DNA of 10,601 nt from an uncultured Clostridia bacterium (GTDB lineage Bacteria; Bacillota; Clostridia; RUG12999): assembly GCA_949739095.1 (NCBI GenBank), contig CATIYX010000245.1:1-10601 (forward strand), in the 5' to 3' direction. The position numbers and the translations under genes are program-made. The number at the start of each line of letters is the position of its first letter. Positions within the stretch are counted from its first letter, which is position 1. The notes under the pieces were generated by a model, which worked only from the letters and a program-made list of their open reading frames with translations, searched no databases and was not told where the DNA came from. Below are positions 1-7,057 of the stretch, in pieces.

Positions 1-1959
1 CTCTGCATGGCGGTGCACTGGTATTTGAAATATGTCGCACGGGTACACCTGTCCTGGTGCGGCAGCCGAATGGATTTGCCGGAATGCCTGCCGCTGCCGA
101 AGCAGACTTATAGACAGGTTGTGGAGCAGAAATACCGTTCTTATATGAATTATTGTACCTTCAACTATTCTGCCAGCTGGTGGGATTTCGAACGTTGGGA
201 GAAAGAAATTGATTTCATGGCGCTTTGCGGTGTGAATTTGCCGCTGGTTACCGTAGGCATGGAGGGCGTATGGCAGGCGGCGTTGCTGGAAGTGGGATTC
301 ACAGAGCAGGAGACGCGGGAATTTTTGTGCGGACCGGCGTTTTTGGCGTGGCAGTGGATGACCAATATTGAAGGATTTTGCGGACCGCTGCCGCAGAGCT
401 GGATTGATTCCCATGTAGTGTTGGGACGAAAAATCATGAATCGTATGTTGGAACTAGGTATGCAGCCTATTCAGCAGGGATTTTCGGGATATGTGCCGCG
501 CAGCATGAAAGAAAAATTTCCGCAGGCACGTATTGAGATAAAACGTGATTGGTGCGGACTGCCTGGTACAGCACAGTTAGACCCCACAGACCCGTTGTTT
601 CAAAAAGTGGGACGCGTCTTTTTAGAGAAACAAAAAGAACTCTTTGGCGCGCATGGGTATTATGCGGCGGACCCTTTCCATGAAGGAGCACCGCCGGAGG
701 ATACGAAGGACTATTTGAACGCGGTGGGGGGTGCGGTACATAAGTTGTTAAAGGATTTCGATGAAAATGCTGTCTGGGTCATGCAGTCTTGGTCCATCCG
801 CAAAGAAATTGCAACGGTAGTACCCAAAACAGATTTACTGATTCTGGATTTGGCGGGCTATAAACATGAAGAACTGGACAATTTCTGGGGATATCCGTTT
901 GTGACAGGAAATTTGCATAATTTCGGCGGACGCATTAATCTGCACGGCGACATGCCGCGTCTGGCAGAAAATCAGTTTTATCAGCTGAAGAAACAGGCGG
1001 ACAATGTTTGCGGAACAGGTCTGTTCATGGAGGGAATTGTACAAAACCCTGTTTATTATGATTTGGCGTTTGAAATGCTGACCTATCCCGAAGAGCGGAA
1101 TTTGTCGGAATGGATGCAAGGATATATCTGCCGCCGCTATGGAAAAAACAGTCCTGGTTGGGAAAAAGCGTGGGAGATTTTGCTGAAAACTGTCTATGCG
1201 CCGGAGACAAACGGCGTGGAATGCAGTTCTATGATTTGTGCCAGACCCGCGCTGGATGTGAAAAAATCGGGACCCAATGAGGGCTTTTTGGTGCCATATG
1301 GCACCAAACGACTGCTGAGTGCACTCAAGCTGCTGTTGGAGACAGAATCGGACGCGGACGGCTATTGGTATGATGCGGTGGATTTGTTGCGGCAAGTGTT
1401 GAGCAATTATGCACAGGATTTGCAGCGGCAGGTGGCGCAGGCGTTTAAAAATCGGGAGCAGGATGCGTTTGAAACATACACCGGAGCGTTTTTGGAGTTG
1501 CTGGAAGATGTGGATGTGCTGCTCGCCGGACGAGAGGAATTTTCTCTGGAAAAATGGATAGGGGAGGCGCGCCGCTGGGGGCAGACGGAAGCAGAACAGG
1601 ATTTATATGAATATAATGCCGGCGTGTTGGTAACGCTGTGGGGAGAAGCGGCAGACCCAAGTATTTTCGATTATTCCTGGCGGGAATGGTCAGGGCTGAT
1701 TCACAGTTTTTACAAAGTACGCTGGGAGAAATTTTTTGCATTTTTGCGCGGACATTTGCAGGCGGGAACGGAATATAACGGTATGGGTCTAAAACAGGTG
1801 CATGGGCGGGAAGCGTTTCGCGCAAATACATTTTATAAAGACCTTGCCGAATTTGAAGTGGCATGGACGCGGCAGCGAAAAACGTTTCTACAGGAGAAGC
1901 GCGGCGATCTGGATACCGTCCGTCGACTGCTGAAAAAATATGAAAATGTTATTGTATAA
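1..1959 (+). CDS. Alpha-N-acetylglucosaminidase, GH89 family (5' end cut by window)
   Basis: Predicted exo-glycosidase removing terminal alpha-linked GlcNAc, as human NAGLU does on heparan sulfate and clostridial GH89 enzymes do on mucin-type glycans. The frame is open from base 1. The first in-window ATG (7) lies inside the conserved AVHWYLK segment, which in NAGLU follows a small N-terminal domain, so I infer that roughly 80-100 residues lie upstream and that 7 is not the true start. Recognisable NAGLU blocks, numbered from base 7, are the W/Y-rich WWDFERWEKEIDFMALCGVN region (about residues 58-77), GPAFLAW (about 109-115) and PFHEG with Glu226. MEGIVQNP follows with Glu342. By alignment from memory these match the acid/base and nucleophile glutamates of GH89 (human E316 and E446); the 116-residue gap is close to the family spacing. 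The remainder fits the C-terminal all-helical domain. Presence of a signal peptide cannot be judged. The family call is strong; the natural substrate is not shown. Confidence 0.93.
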   Translation, partial: LCMAVHWYLKYVARVHLSWCGSRMDLPECLPLPKQTYRQVVEQKYRSYMNYCTFNYSASWWDFERWEKEIDFMALCGVNLPLVTVGMEGVWQAALLEVGFTEQETREFLCGPAFLAWQWMTNIEGFCGPLPQSWIDSHVVLGRKIMNRMLELGMQPIQQGFSGYVPRSMKEKFPQARIEIKRDWCGLPGTAQLDPTDPLFQKVGRVFLEKQKELFGAHGYYAADPFHEGAPPEDTKDYLNAVGGAVHKLLKDFDENAVWVMQSWSIRKEIATVVPKTDLLILDLAGYKHEELDNFWGYPFVTGNLHNFGGRINLHGDMPRLAENQFYQLKKQADNVCGTGLFMEGIVQNPVYYDLAFEMLTYPEERNLSEWMQGYICRRYGKNSPGWEKAWEILLKTVYAPETNGVECSSMICARPALDVKKSGPNEGFLVPYGTKRLLSALKLLLETESDADGYWYDAVDLLRQVLSNYAQDLQRQVAQAFKNREQDAFETYTGAFLELLEDVDVLLAGREEFSLEKWIGEARRWGQTEAEQDLYEYNAGVLVTLWGEAADPSIFDYSWREWSGLIHSFYKVRWEKFFAFLRGHLQAGTEYNGMGLKQVHGREAFRANTFYKDLAEFEVAWTRQRKTFLQEKRGDLDTVRRLLKKYENVIV

Positions 1960-1973
1960 TGTATATACATGGG

Positions 1974-2008
1974 AGGGGATGCTTGTTAAAAAACAGGCAT
2001 CCCCTTTT
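1974..2008 (+). terminator. Intrinsic terminator after the GH89 gene
   Basis: GGGGATGC at 1975-1982 pairs perfectly with GCATCCCC at 1997-2004. TTGTT (1983-1987) extends the stem against AACAG (1992-1996), including one T.G pair, giving about 13-14 pairs around an AAAA loop. The right arm runs into TTTT (2005-2008). It starts 15 bases after the GH89 stop codon. It closely resembles the terminator at 3318-3352. Confidence 0.9.
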
Positions 2009-2050
2009 GTAAACTGCATAATAAAATACAAAATTTAAAAAGATTTTACA

Positions 2051-2079
2051 TTGACAATAACAAAAAGGCAGTATATAGT
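2051..2079 (+). promoter_or_regulatory. Sigma-A-type promoter of the URO-D-like gene
   Basis: A perfect -35 TTGACA (2051-2056), a 17-base spacer and a -10 TATAGT (2074-2079) lie in an A/T-rich gap downstream of the GH89 terminator. Transcription would start near 2086, giving a leader of about 65 bases. The spacer sequence is unusually like that of the promoter at 4801-4829. A second TATAAT at 2089-2094 lacks a -35 at usable distance. Confidence 0.8.
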
Positions 2080-2150
2080 AGTACATAATATAATGATGAT
2101 ACAAAGCGAACATTTATATATTATTTGGAAGATACAGGAGGGAAATGGTG

Positions 2151-3224
2151 ATGGCTGCTACAGAAAAGAATGCAAGAGAAAACTTGCTGTCGCTGCTTAG
2201 GCGGCAGGGGTATGATAAAGTGCCGGTGGAATTTTCGCTGTGTCCCAGCTTACGTGAAACGTTTCAGAAAAAAACTGGAGAAGAGGACTATAGAGAATAT
2301 TTCCGTTTTGCAAATCGCAATGTACGTGGATTACAGGATAAGTCATTTAACCCAGAAGTGTTCAAAAAATACTATGATAATCTGCACCCGCAGGCGACTA
2401 TTGACCGCTATGGTATAGCGCATGAACCTGGAAGCGAAGCAGCAAAACATATGACGTATATGCGTAATCCGCTTGCCAACATAGAAAGTTTGGAGGAAAT
2501 GAAGGAATATCCGTTTCCGGTGTTGGACCTTTCCGCACATGTACAACAAATTGAGGATGTGAAAAATGCCAGAGAACGTGGGCTGGCGGCCATTGGCAAC
2601 ATGCAGTGCACCATTTGGGAAACGGCTTGGTACATGCGCGGTATGGAAAATTTGATGGTGGACATGATGATGGAGGATGAAAAGGCGGAATTTCTGCTGG
2701 ATTGGGTGATGGAGGACGCTTGCACCCGTGCGGAAGCGTTCGCGCGGGCAGATGTGGATATTTTATATTTGGGCGATGACATCGGTATGCAAAGCAGTAT
2801 CATGATGGGTGAGGAATTATACAGAACCTGGCTGAAACCGCGTCTGAAAACAGTCATTGACAGAGCACGTGCCATCAAACCTGATATCATTGTGTTTTAT
2901 CATTCCTGCGGCTTTATTACGCCCTTTATTCAGGATTTGGTTGACGTGGGGGTGGATGTGCTAAATCCTGTACAGCCGGAATGTATGAATTTTGAAGAGA
3001 TTCACGCGGAGTTTGGCGACCGGCTTTCCTTCCATGGAACTATTGGTACGCAGAGCACCATGCCGTTTGGTACGCCGGACGAAGTGCGCCGCGAGGTGTT
3101 TCGCAATTTGGAGATAGCCGGCGATAAAGGCGGCTTGTTTTGTGCACCAACGCATTTACTGGAGCCGGAGGTGCCGTGGGAAAACATTGAGGCATATGTC
3201 AAAGCTTGCGAAGATTTTAAATAA
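2151..3224 (+). CDS. Uroporphyrinogen decarboxylase (URO-D) superfamily protein, probable Zn-dependent methyltransferase-like
   Basis: A 357-residue TIM-barrel protein of the URO-D superfamily, which includes HemE and the zinc-dependent corrinoid methyltransferases such as MtaA. I chose ATG 2151 because AGGAGG at 2136-2141 is 9 bases upstream; the in-frame ATG at 2145 is only 3 bases from it, and GTG 2148 is also possible. The N-terminus lacks the PVWxMRQAGR signature of true HemE, so heme synthesis is unlikely. YHSCGF holds His251 and Cys253, and GLFCAPTH holds Cys331: a His-x-Cys...Cys arrangement like the zinc site of MtaA-type enzymes, which activates a thiol for methyl transfer. That is family knowledge applied here, not proof. 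No corrinoid protein or partner methyltransferase gene lies beside it; it is a single-gene unit between two terminators. Substrate unknown. The superfamily call is secure and the methyltransferase reading is moderate. Confidence 0.9.
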   Translation: MAATEKNARENLLSLLRRQGYDKVPVEFSLCPSLRETFQKKTGEEDYREYFRFANRNVRGLQDKSFNPEVFKKYYDNLHPQATIDRYGIAHEPGSEAAKHMTYMRNPLANIESLEEMKEYPFPVLDLSAHVQQIEDVKNARERGLAAIGNMQCTIWETAWYMRGMENLMVDMMMEDEKAEFLLDWVMEDACTRAEAFARADVDILYLGDDIGMQSSIMMGEELYRTWLKPRLKTVIDRARAIKPDIIVFYHSCGFITPFIQDLVDVGVDVLNPVQPECMNFEEIHAEFGDRLSFHGTIGTQSTMPFGTPDEVRREVFRNLEIAGDKGGLFCAPTHLLEPEVPWENIEAYVKACEDFK

Positions 3225-3317
3225 AAGAGTGGTTTTCCATAGTATGACGATTGACTATGACATTTTGACGCAGCAATAACGCTGCCGGAGCAGTGTATAA
3301 CATCGGAATGAAAAAAG

Positions 3318-3352
3318 AAGGGACGCTTGTCATAAAACAAGCGTCCCTTTTT
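3318..3352 (+). terminator. Bidirectional intrinsic terminator between convergent genes
   Basis: AAGGGACGCTTGT (3318-3330) pairs perfectly over 13 bases with ACAAGCGTCCCTT (3337-3349) around a six-base loop. A T run (3348-3352) follows on the plus strand. An A run at 3311-3316 supplies a U run on the minus strand, so the hairpin can end both the URO-D-like gene and the decarboxylase gene, which converge here. Confidence 0.92.
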
Positions 3353-3367
3353 ATAGACAGGATTAGT

Positions 3368-4717
3368 TTATCGAACTACGCGGTATTTGCCATCCTCCAG
3401 TCCTGTCACGCTGCCACCCAGGCGCTGTATCTCTCGCAAATAGCTGGTATGCTCCTGCGTAATTTCTTCGCCCGGCGCAAGAATGGGGACGCAGGGCGGA
3501 AAACTGGTTAGGACCGCTGCACTGGTTCTGCCCGCCGCGTTTTCCGGTGGTAACAGTTCTGTGAAAGCAAGAAAAGCTTTTCGCGGAAGCATGACCTGTC
3601 GCGCGGGCGGCGATGTAAGAAAAAGTGGCGCTGCGTCTCCGCGAGGACAGGCGGAAAGCGCGTTTTCCAGTGCGGCGAAATCTTCATTTGTGTTGCCACC
3701 TGTTGCAATACAAACCACATTGTTGCAATCCGCCATTTCAACGTCAATGTTCTGCCTGTCTAAATATGCCGCCATATCGTAGCCATGGATACCAAACGCC
3801 GCTGTGTGGAATACTAGGCGGGTGAAATCATGGTGCGTTGCACTGCCGGACAGTAGGGGAAACGGTGTGTGTAGACAGCTGGTTTGTCCATGCAATGTCT
3901 GATAAATTTCTGTTCCATGTTCCGCCAAAAAATGCACTGCATAATCTGTGAGCGCCATCAGCGGATAGGAAGGACTGGTGGTTTGGAACAGGGAATACCA
4001 GCGGGAAAATTCCGTGTGGTCTATGCGGCGTGACAAGTGAATCAGTGCTGTCTGACCTGGTGTGGGCAGTGTTTTATGCGCTGATTGAATCACAATATCC
4101 GCATCCTGCTGTACTGCACTCTCGGGCAGCAGCGGCGAAAATCCAAAATGTGCGCCATGTGCTTCGTCTACAATCAGCAGTTTTCCTGCCGCATGAACGA
4201 TATCGGAAATGGCGCGGATATCGCTGCATATGCCAAAATAGTTGGGCGAGGTAAGGAAAACGAAGTCCGCTGCCGGATGTGCAGCGAGCGCCGCTGAAAC
4301 ATCCTCCGGCGAAATCGCACCCGTGATGCCAAACGATGGCACTGGCTGGGGATGCAGATAAACAGGAGAAAGTCCTGTCAGACAAAGTGCATTTATAGCG
4401 CTGGCATGACAATTGCGGTCTAGCAGAATTTCGGACGAGCGGGAGGCGGCAAAATGCAGCGCGGACAGAATCCCAGCGCTGGAACCGTTCACAGAAAAAT
4501 AGCTGTGCGCGGCGCCATATGCCGCCGAAATGGAGTCTAACGACTCTCGTAAAATCCCTTCCGGATGGTGCATATTGTCTGTGCCCGGTAGCTCTGTTCC
4601 ATCAATTTCCAGCAGCTTATGAAACCGCGGCGGTATCCATTTTCCACCCTTGTGTCCCGGCATGGCAAAGGAAATACGGTTTTGCCGTGCACGTGCGCTT
4701 AATTTGTCATATAACAT
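3368..4717 (-). CDS. PLP-dependent Orn/Lys/Arg decarboxylase family protein (SpeA/YaaO-like)
   Basis: Fold-type I PLP enzyme of 449 residues, resembling the short Gram-positive arginine/lysine/ornithine decarboxylases (SpeA, YaaO, about 480-490 residues) that make polyamine precursors such as agmatine or cadaverine. Visible signatures are MPGHKGG (residues 19-25), GTDNMHHPEG (45-54), IVDEAHGAHF with Asp184 for the PLP ring nitrogen and His187, and SAHKTLPTPGQ with Lys215 as the Schiff-base lysine. The C-terminus carries the usual PPCVPILAPGE segment of the decarboxylase C-terminal domain. The start is supported by a GGGAGGGG purine block (complement of 4722-4729) a few bases upstream. It is transcribed alone, divergently from the polysaccharide operon, from a promoter at 4751-4779. 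Substrate cannot be assigned from sequence, so no symbol is given. Slightly short for the family, but no core motif is missing. Confidence 0.92.
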   Translation of the reverse strand: MLYDKLSARARQNRISFAMPGHKGGKWIPPRFHKLLEIDGTELPGTDNMHHPEGILRESLDSISAAYGAAHSYFSVNGSSAGILSALHFAASRSSEILLDRNCHASAINALCLTGLSPVYLHPQPVPSFGITGAISPEDVSAALAAHPAADFVFLTSPNYFGICSDIRAISDIVHAAGKLLIVDEAHGAHFGFSPLLPESAVQQDADIVIQSAHKTLPTPGQTALIHLSRRIDHTEFSRWYSLFQTTSPSYPLMALTDYAVHFLAEHGTEIYQTLHGQTSCLHTPFPLLSGSATHHDFTRLVFHTAAFGIHGYDMAAYLDRQNIDVEMADCNNVVCIATGGNTNEDFAALENALSACPRGDAAPLFLTSPPARQVMLPRKAFLAFTELLPPENAAGRTSAAVLTSFPPCVPILAPGEEITQEHTSYLREIQRLGGSVTGLEDGKYRVVR

Positions 4718-4750
4718 AAAACCCCTCCCACCGCTTGTTATCTATCATCA

Positions 4751-4779
4751 ATTATAAAGGAAGAAACGCGTTTTGGCAA
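4751..4779 (-). promoter_or_regulatory. Promoter of the decarboxylase gene
   Basis: Read on the minus strand: TTGCCA (4779-4774), a 17-base spacer and a perfect TATAAT (4756-4751). Transcription would start near 4744, about 27 bases before the start codon. It is back to back with the operon promoter at 4801-4829, with 21 bases between the two -35 elements, so a regulator bound here could affect both directions. Confidence 0.7.
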
Positions 4780-4800
4780 GCAGCAGACGGCATTTTTACG

Positions 4801-4829
4801 TTGACAATCACAGTAAAGCAGTATATAAT
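4801..4829 (+). promoter_or_regulatory. Consensus sigma-A-type promoter of the polysaccharide operon
   Basis: Perfect TTGACA (4801-4806), a 17-base spacer and perfect TATAAT (4824-4829). Start near 4836, leaving a leader of about 59 bases before ATG 4895. No terminator or other clear promoter is seen until after 10199, so this may serve all five genes. The spacer closely matches that of the promoter at 2051-2079. Confidence 0.85.
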
Positions 4830-4894
4830 GGTAAAAGGACTATTTATAGGACAAGCTGACAATCTTTACTGGTATGGATAGAGGAGAAAAAACA

Positions 4895-5446
4895 ATGGCA
4901 AACAGAAATTTGAGTGAATATATGGATATTGTGTGCAAGTTGGTGCGCGGTGTATTTTATCGTCCACGTTTTTCCCCTTGCGGCAAACTGTTGCGTGTGG
5001 GGCGTGGCGTGCGGGTGCTGAAAAAAGCAGGAACTATCGCAATTGGCGATAAAGTGCAATTGCACCGTCAAGTGAAACTGAGCTGCTGGGGAGCGGAAGA
5101 AAACGCGAAACTCACCATTGGTAGCGGCACGGCGGTGGGCGACCGTACGGAGATTCATTGCGGCGAACAGGTGGAAATTGGTCGGGACTGTAATATTTCG
5201 TGGGACTGCTGCATTATGGACCGTGATTATCACAAGCTGGGCGGCGACACGGAAATTGTTCGTCCTGTCAAAATCGGAGACCGTTGCTGGATTGGCTGCG
5301 GCAGCATTATCCTCAAAGGCGTGACGCTTGGAGATGGAGCTATTGTGGCGGCGGGTAGCGTTGTGACAAAAGATGTTCCGGCGCGTACGATGGTAGGCGG
5401 AAATCCTGCCCGTGTGCTGCGGGAAAATATTGAATGGAAAGCGTGA
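4895..5446 (+). CDS. Acyltransferase with left-handed beta-helix hexapeptide repeats
   Basis: Protein of 183 residues from ATG 4895, chosen because GAGGAG at 4881-4886 is 8 bases upstream; an in-frame ATG at 4874 lies before that site and is rejected. Imperfect [LIV]-G-x(4) hexapeptide repeats run from about residue 50 to 165 (for example IAIGDKVQL, LTIGSGTAVGDRTEI, VEIGRDCNI, VKIGDRCWIGCGSIILKGVTLGDGAIVAAGSVV), the pattern of LbetaH O-acetyltransferases. The MDRDYH segment with His113 fits the conserved catalytic histidine position of sugar O-acetyltransferases, and VGGNPARVLRE is the usual C-terminal block. Probable role: O-acetylation or other acylation of a sugar in the glycan assembled by the following genes. 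First gene of the operon, ending 8 bases before the flippase gene. Donor and acceptor are not shown. Confidence 0.9.
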   Translation: MANRNLSEYMDIVCKLVRGVFYRPRFSPCGKLLRVGRGVRVLKKAGTIAIGDKVQLHRQVKLSCWGAEENAKLTIGSGTAVGDRTEIHCGEQVEIGRDCNISWDCCIMDRDYHKLGGDTEIVRPVKIGDRCWIGCGSIILKGVTLGDGAIVAAGSVVTKDVPARTMVGGNPARVLRENIEWKA

Positions 5447-5454
5447 GTACATAG

Positions 5455-6987
5455 ATGGGAGAACAAAACGGTGTAAAAACAGTCAGTGTTGTGGTCGTTA
5501 TTAATGTGTTTGCGCGTGCGCTGGCGCTTTTGGCAGGGATTATGGTCACGTCGTTTTATGGCGCAACGGTGCAGACAAGCGCATATTCCTATGCACTGAA
5601 TCTGACAAATATTATCACAACCATTATCGGTACAGCACTGACAACTTCGGTGGTACCGATATATACGGATATTCGTGAAAGTCACGGTATGGGACGGGCG
5701 ACGAAATTTGTCAACAACACCATGTCGCTCACCATTTTGGTGGGCGGTATATTGATGGTGCTGGGTATGTTGACTGCCCCCCTAACGGCATATTTTGCAA
5801 AAGATGGCGACTATGGATTCGCAGTATATTCCATCCGCGTGATGATGCCGGCAATTGTGTTTATCAGTTTATCCTATATTTTCAGCGGTGTTTTGCAGTC
5901 GCATAATCATTTTTATGTAGCGGCAATGATTTCCCTGCCCAGTTCTCTGGTGAATGTGGGATATATGCTGTTATTTTCGCGCTTCTTTGGTGTGTGGGGA
6001 CTGACGGTGGCGGCGCTGCTGGGATTTTTTGTGCAGGCAGTCTTTTTGCTGGTGCCCCTGAAACGAATGGGATTTGGACTGGGCGTGAGTTGCCAGTGGA
6101 AAAACGAAGATATCAAACGCATTTTTGTCATGACTGCGCCGGTGATTATCGGTGTTTGCGCCTATCAGATTAATTTGCTGACCAACAGCGCAATTGCTAT
6201 GGCATATGACGCAGAAAAATATATTGTACTCAATAATATGCAGAATCTGGGTGTGCAAATTGTCATGACGCTGGTACTGGCGGTGATGTCGGTAGTCTAT
6301 CCCAAGCTGTCGTTATTAGTAGCACAAAAGGACCGACAGGGCTTTTATGACTATTTCACCACTGCCATCAATTCTTTGATTTTGCTCTTACTTCCGATTT
6401 CTTTTGCATTTGCTGTTTTGTCGCCGCAAATTGTAGACGCGGTCTATGGCTATGGCGAGTTTGGCAGCGCGGATGTGGCGCTGGGAGCGGGTGTGTTTGC
6501 GCTCTATGGCGTCAGTGTGTTGGGCATTGGTCTGAAGGAAATTGTGGACAGAGCGTTTTATGCTGACCGTAACACCAAAACATCGGCATATAATGGTGTG
6601 GTAATTATGGTGGTGAACATCCTGCTGAGCTTGCTGTTTGTGAGAATCGGCGGATTCTATGGCATTGCATTGGCATATTCCCTCGCGGCACTTGCAGGCG
6701 GGTTTAATATTTTGTTGCTGTTCAAAAAACACCATAAAGAATTTTCGCTGAAGCCGATTATGAAAAGCATTGGAAGAAGTCTGATTGCATGTGCTATCAT
6801 GAGTGGGGTGTTGCTGCTGATACAAATGATTCCCATGCCGGAGACAAAAGTGTTTACACTGGTGAAACTTGGTGTTTCTATTGTAGCAGGTGTGCTCTCT
6901 TATGCGGCGGTGCTGATGGCGCTGCGCGTGCCGGAGTTTTATAATGTTGTCATGCCTATGGTCAAAAAAATGCTGAAACGGGCATAG
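5455..6987 (+). CDS. murJ: MurJ/MviN-family lipid-linked glycan flippase
   Basis: Integral membrane protein of 510 residues in the MOP exporter superfamily, MviN/MurJ branch (about 14 membrane segments; MurJ moves lipid II across the membrane). Hydrophobic segments recur along the whole length from about residue 9 to 505. Family-like stretches include ALTTSVVPIYTDI near residues 60-75, ILSGVLQ-like IFSGVLQSHNHFYVA (about 142-156), and the KEIVDRAFYADRNTKTS segment near 360-376, typical of the MurJ RxFYALxDTKTP region. It begins 8 bases after the acyltransferase stop with only a weak purine-rich site upstream (GGAAAG near 5436), suggesting translational coupling. Placement between an acyltransferase, a glycosyltransferase and a ligase suggests it may flip a polysaccharide precursor rather than, or as well as, lipid II; this is inference from context. 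The symbol reflects family, not proven substrate. Confidence 0.88.
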   Translation: MGEQNGVKTVSVVVVINVFARALALLAGIMVTSFYGATVQTSAYSYALNLTNIITTIIGTALTTSVVPIYTDIRESHGMGRATKFVNNTMSLTILVGGILMVLGMLTAPLTAYFAKDGDYGFAVYSIRVMMPAIVFISLSYIFSGVLQSHNHFYVAAMISLPSSLVNVGYMLLFSRFFGVWGLTVAALLGFFVQAVFLLVPLKRMGFGLGVSCQWKNEDIKRIFVMTAPVIIGVCAYQINLLTNSAIAMAYDAEKYIVLNNMQNLGVQIVMTLVLAVMSVVYPKLSLLVAQKDRQGFYDYFTTAINSLILLLLPISFAFAVLSPQIVDAVYGYGEFGSADVALGAGVFALYGVSVLGIGLKEIVDRAFYADRNTKTSAYNGVVIMVVNILLSLLFVRIGGFYGIALAYSLAALAGGFNILLLFKKHHKEFSLKPIMKSIGRSLIACAIMSGVLLLIQMIPMPETKVFTLVKLGVSIVAGVLSYAAVLMALRVPEFYNVVMPMVKKMLKRA

Positions 6988-7000
6988 GTTTATAAATCAT

Positions 7001-7037
7001 AAGCATAGAAGAACGAAACACCATTTTTTCTATGTTT
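7001..7037 (+). other. A/T-rich hairpin between flippase and glycosyltransferase genes
   Basis: CATAGAA (7004-7010) pairs with TTCTATG (7028-7034). Flanking bases extend this to about 13 pairs including two G.T pairs, around an 11-base loop. No U run follows, so it is not a standard terminator; it lies just before the ribosome binding site of the next gene and might stabilise or tune the downstream mRNA. Could be chance in A/T-rich DNA. Confidence 0.3.
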
Positions 7038-7057
7038 AAGAAAGGCAAAGGTGCAAT

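Noticed and set aside
835..1395. Minus-strand open frame of 186 codons opposite the GH89 gene
   Set aside because: No domain, no ribosome binding site, and it lies fully across the catalytic-glutamate region of a well-supported gene; it is a by-product of plus-strand codon use.
2089..2094. Perfect TATAAT as an alternative -10
   Set aside because: No -35-like hexamer at 16-18 bases upstream; the TTGACA at 2051 pairs properly with 2074-2079.
2145..2150. ATG at 2145 as the start of the URO-D-like gene
   Set aside because: Only 3 bases from AGGAGG; ATG 2151 in the same frame has a normal 9-base spacing. The difference is two residues.
3234..3289. Short inverted repeats (CATAGT/ACTATG and GCAGC/GCTGC) after the URO-D-like gene
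   Set aside because: Stems of only five or six bases with no adjoining signal; expected by chance beside the much stronger hairpin at 3318-3352.
4844..5452. Minus-strand open frame of 202 codons opposite the acyltransferase
   Set aside because: His/Asn-rich product without any recognisable family, while the plus strand has clear hexapeptide repeats, a good ribosome site and operon context.
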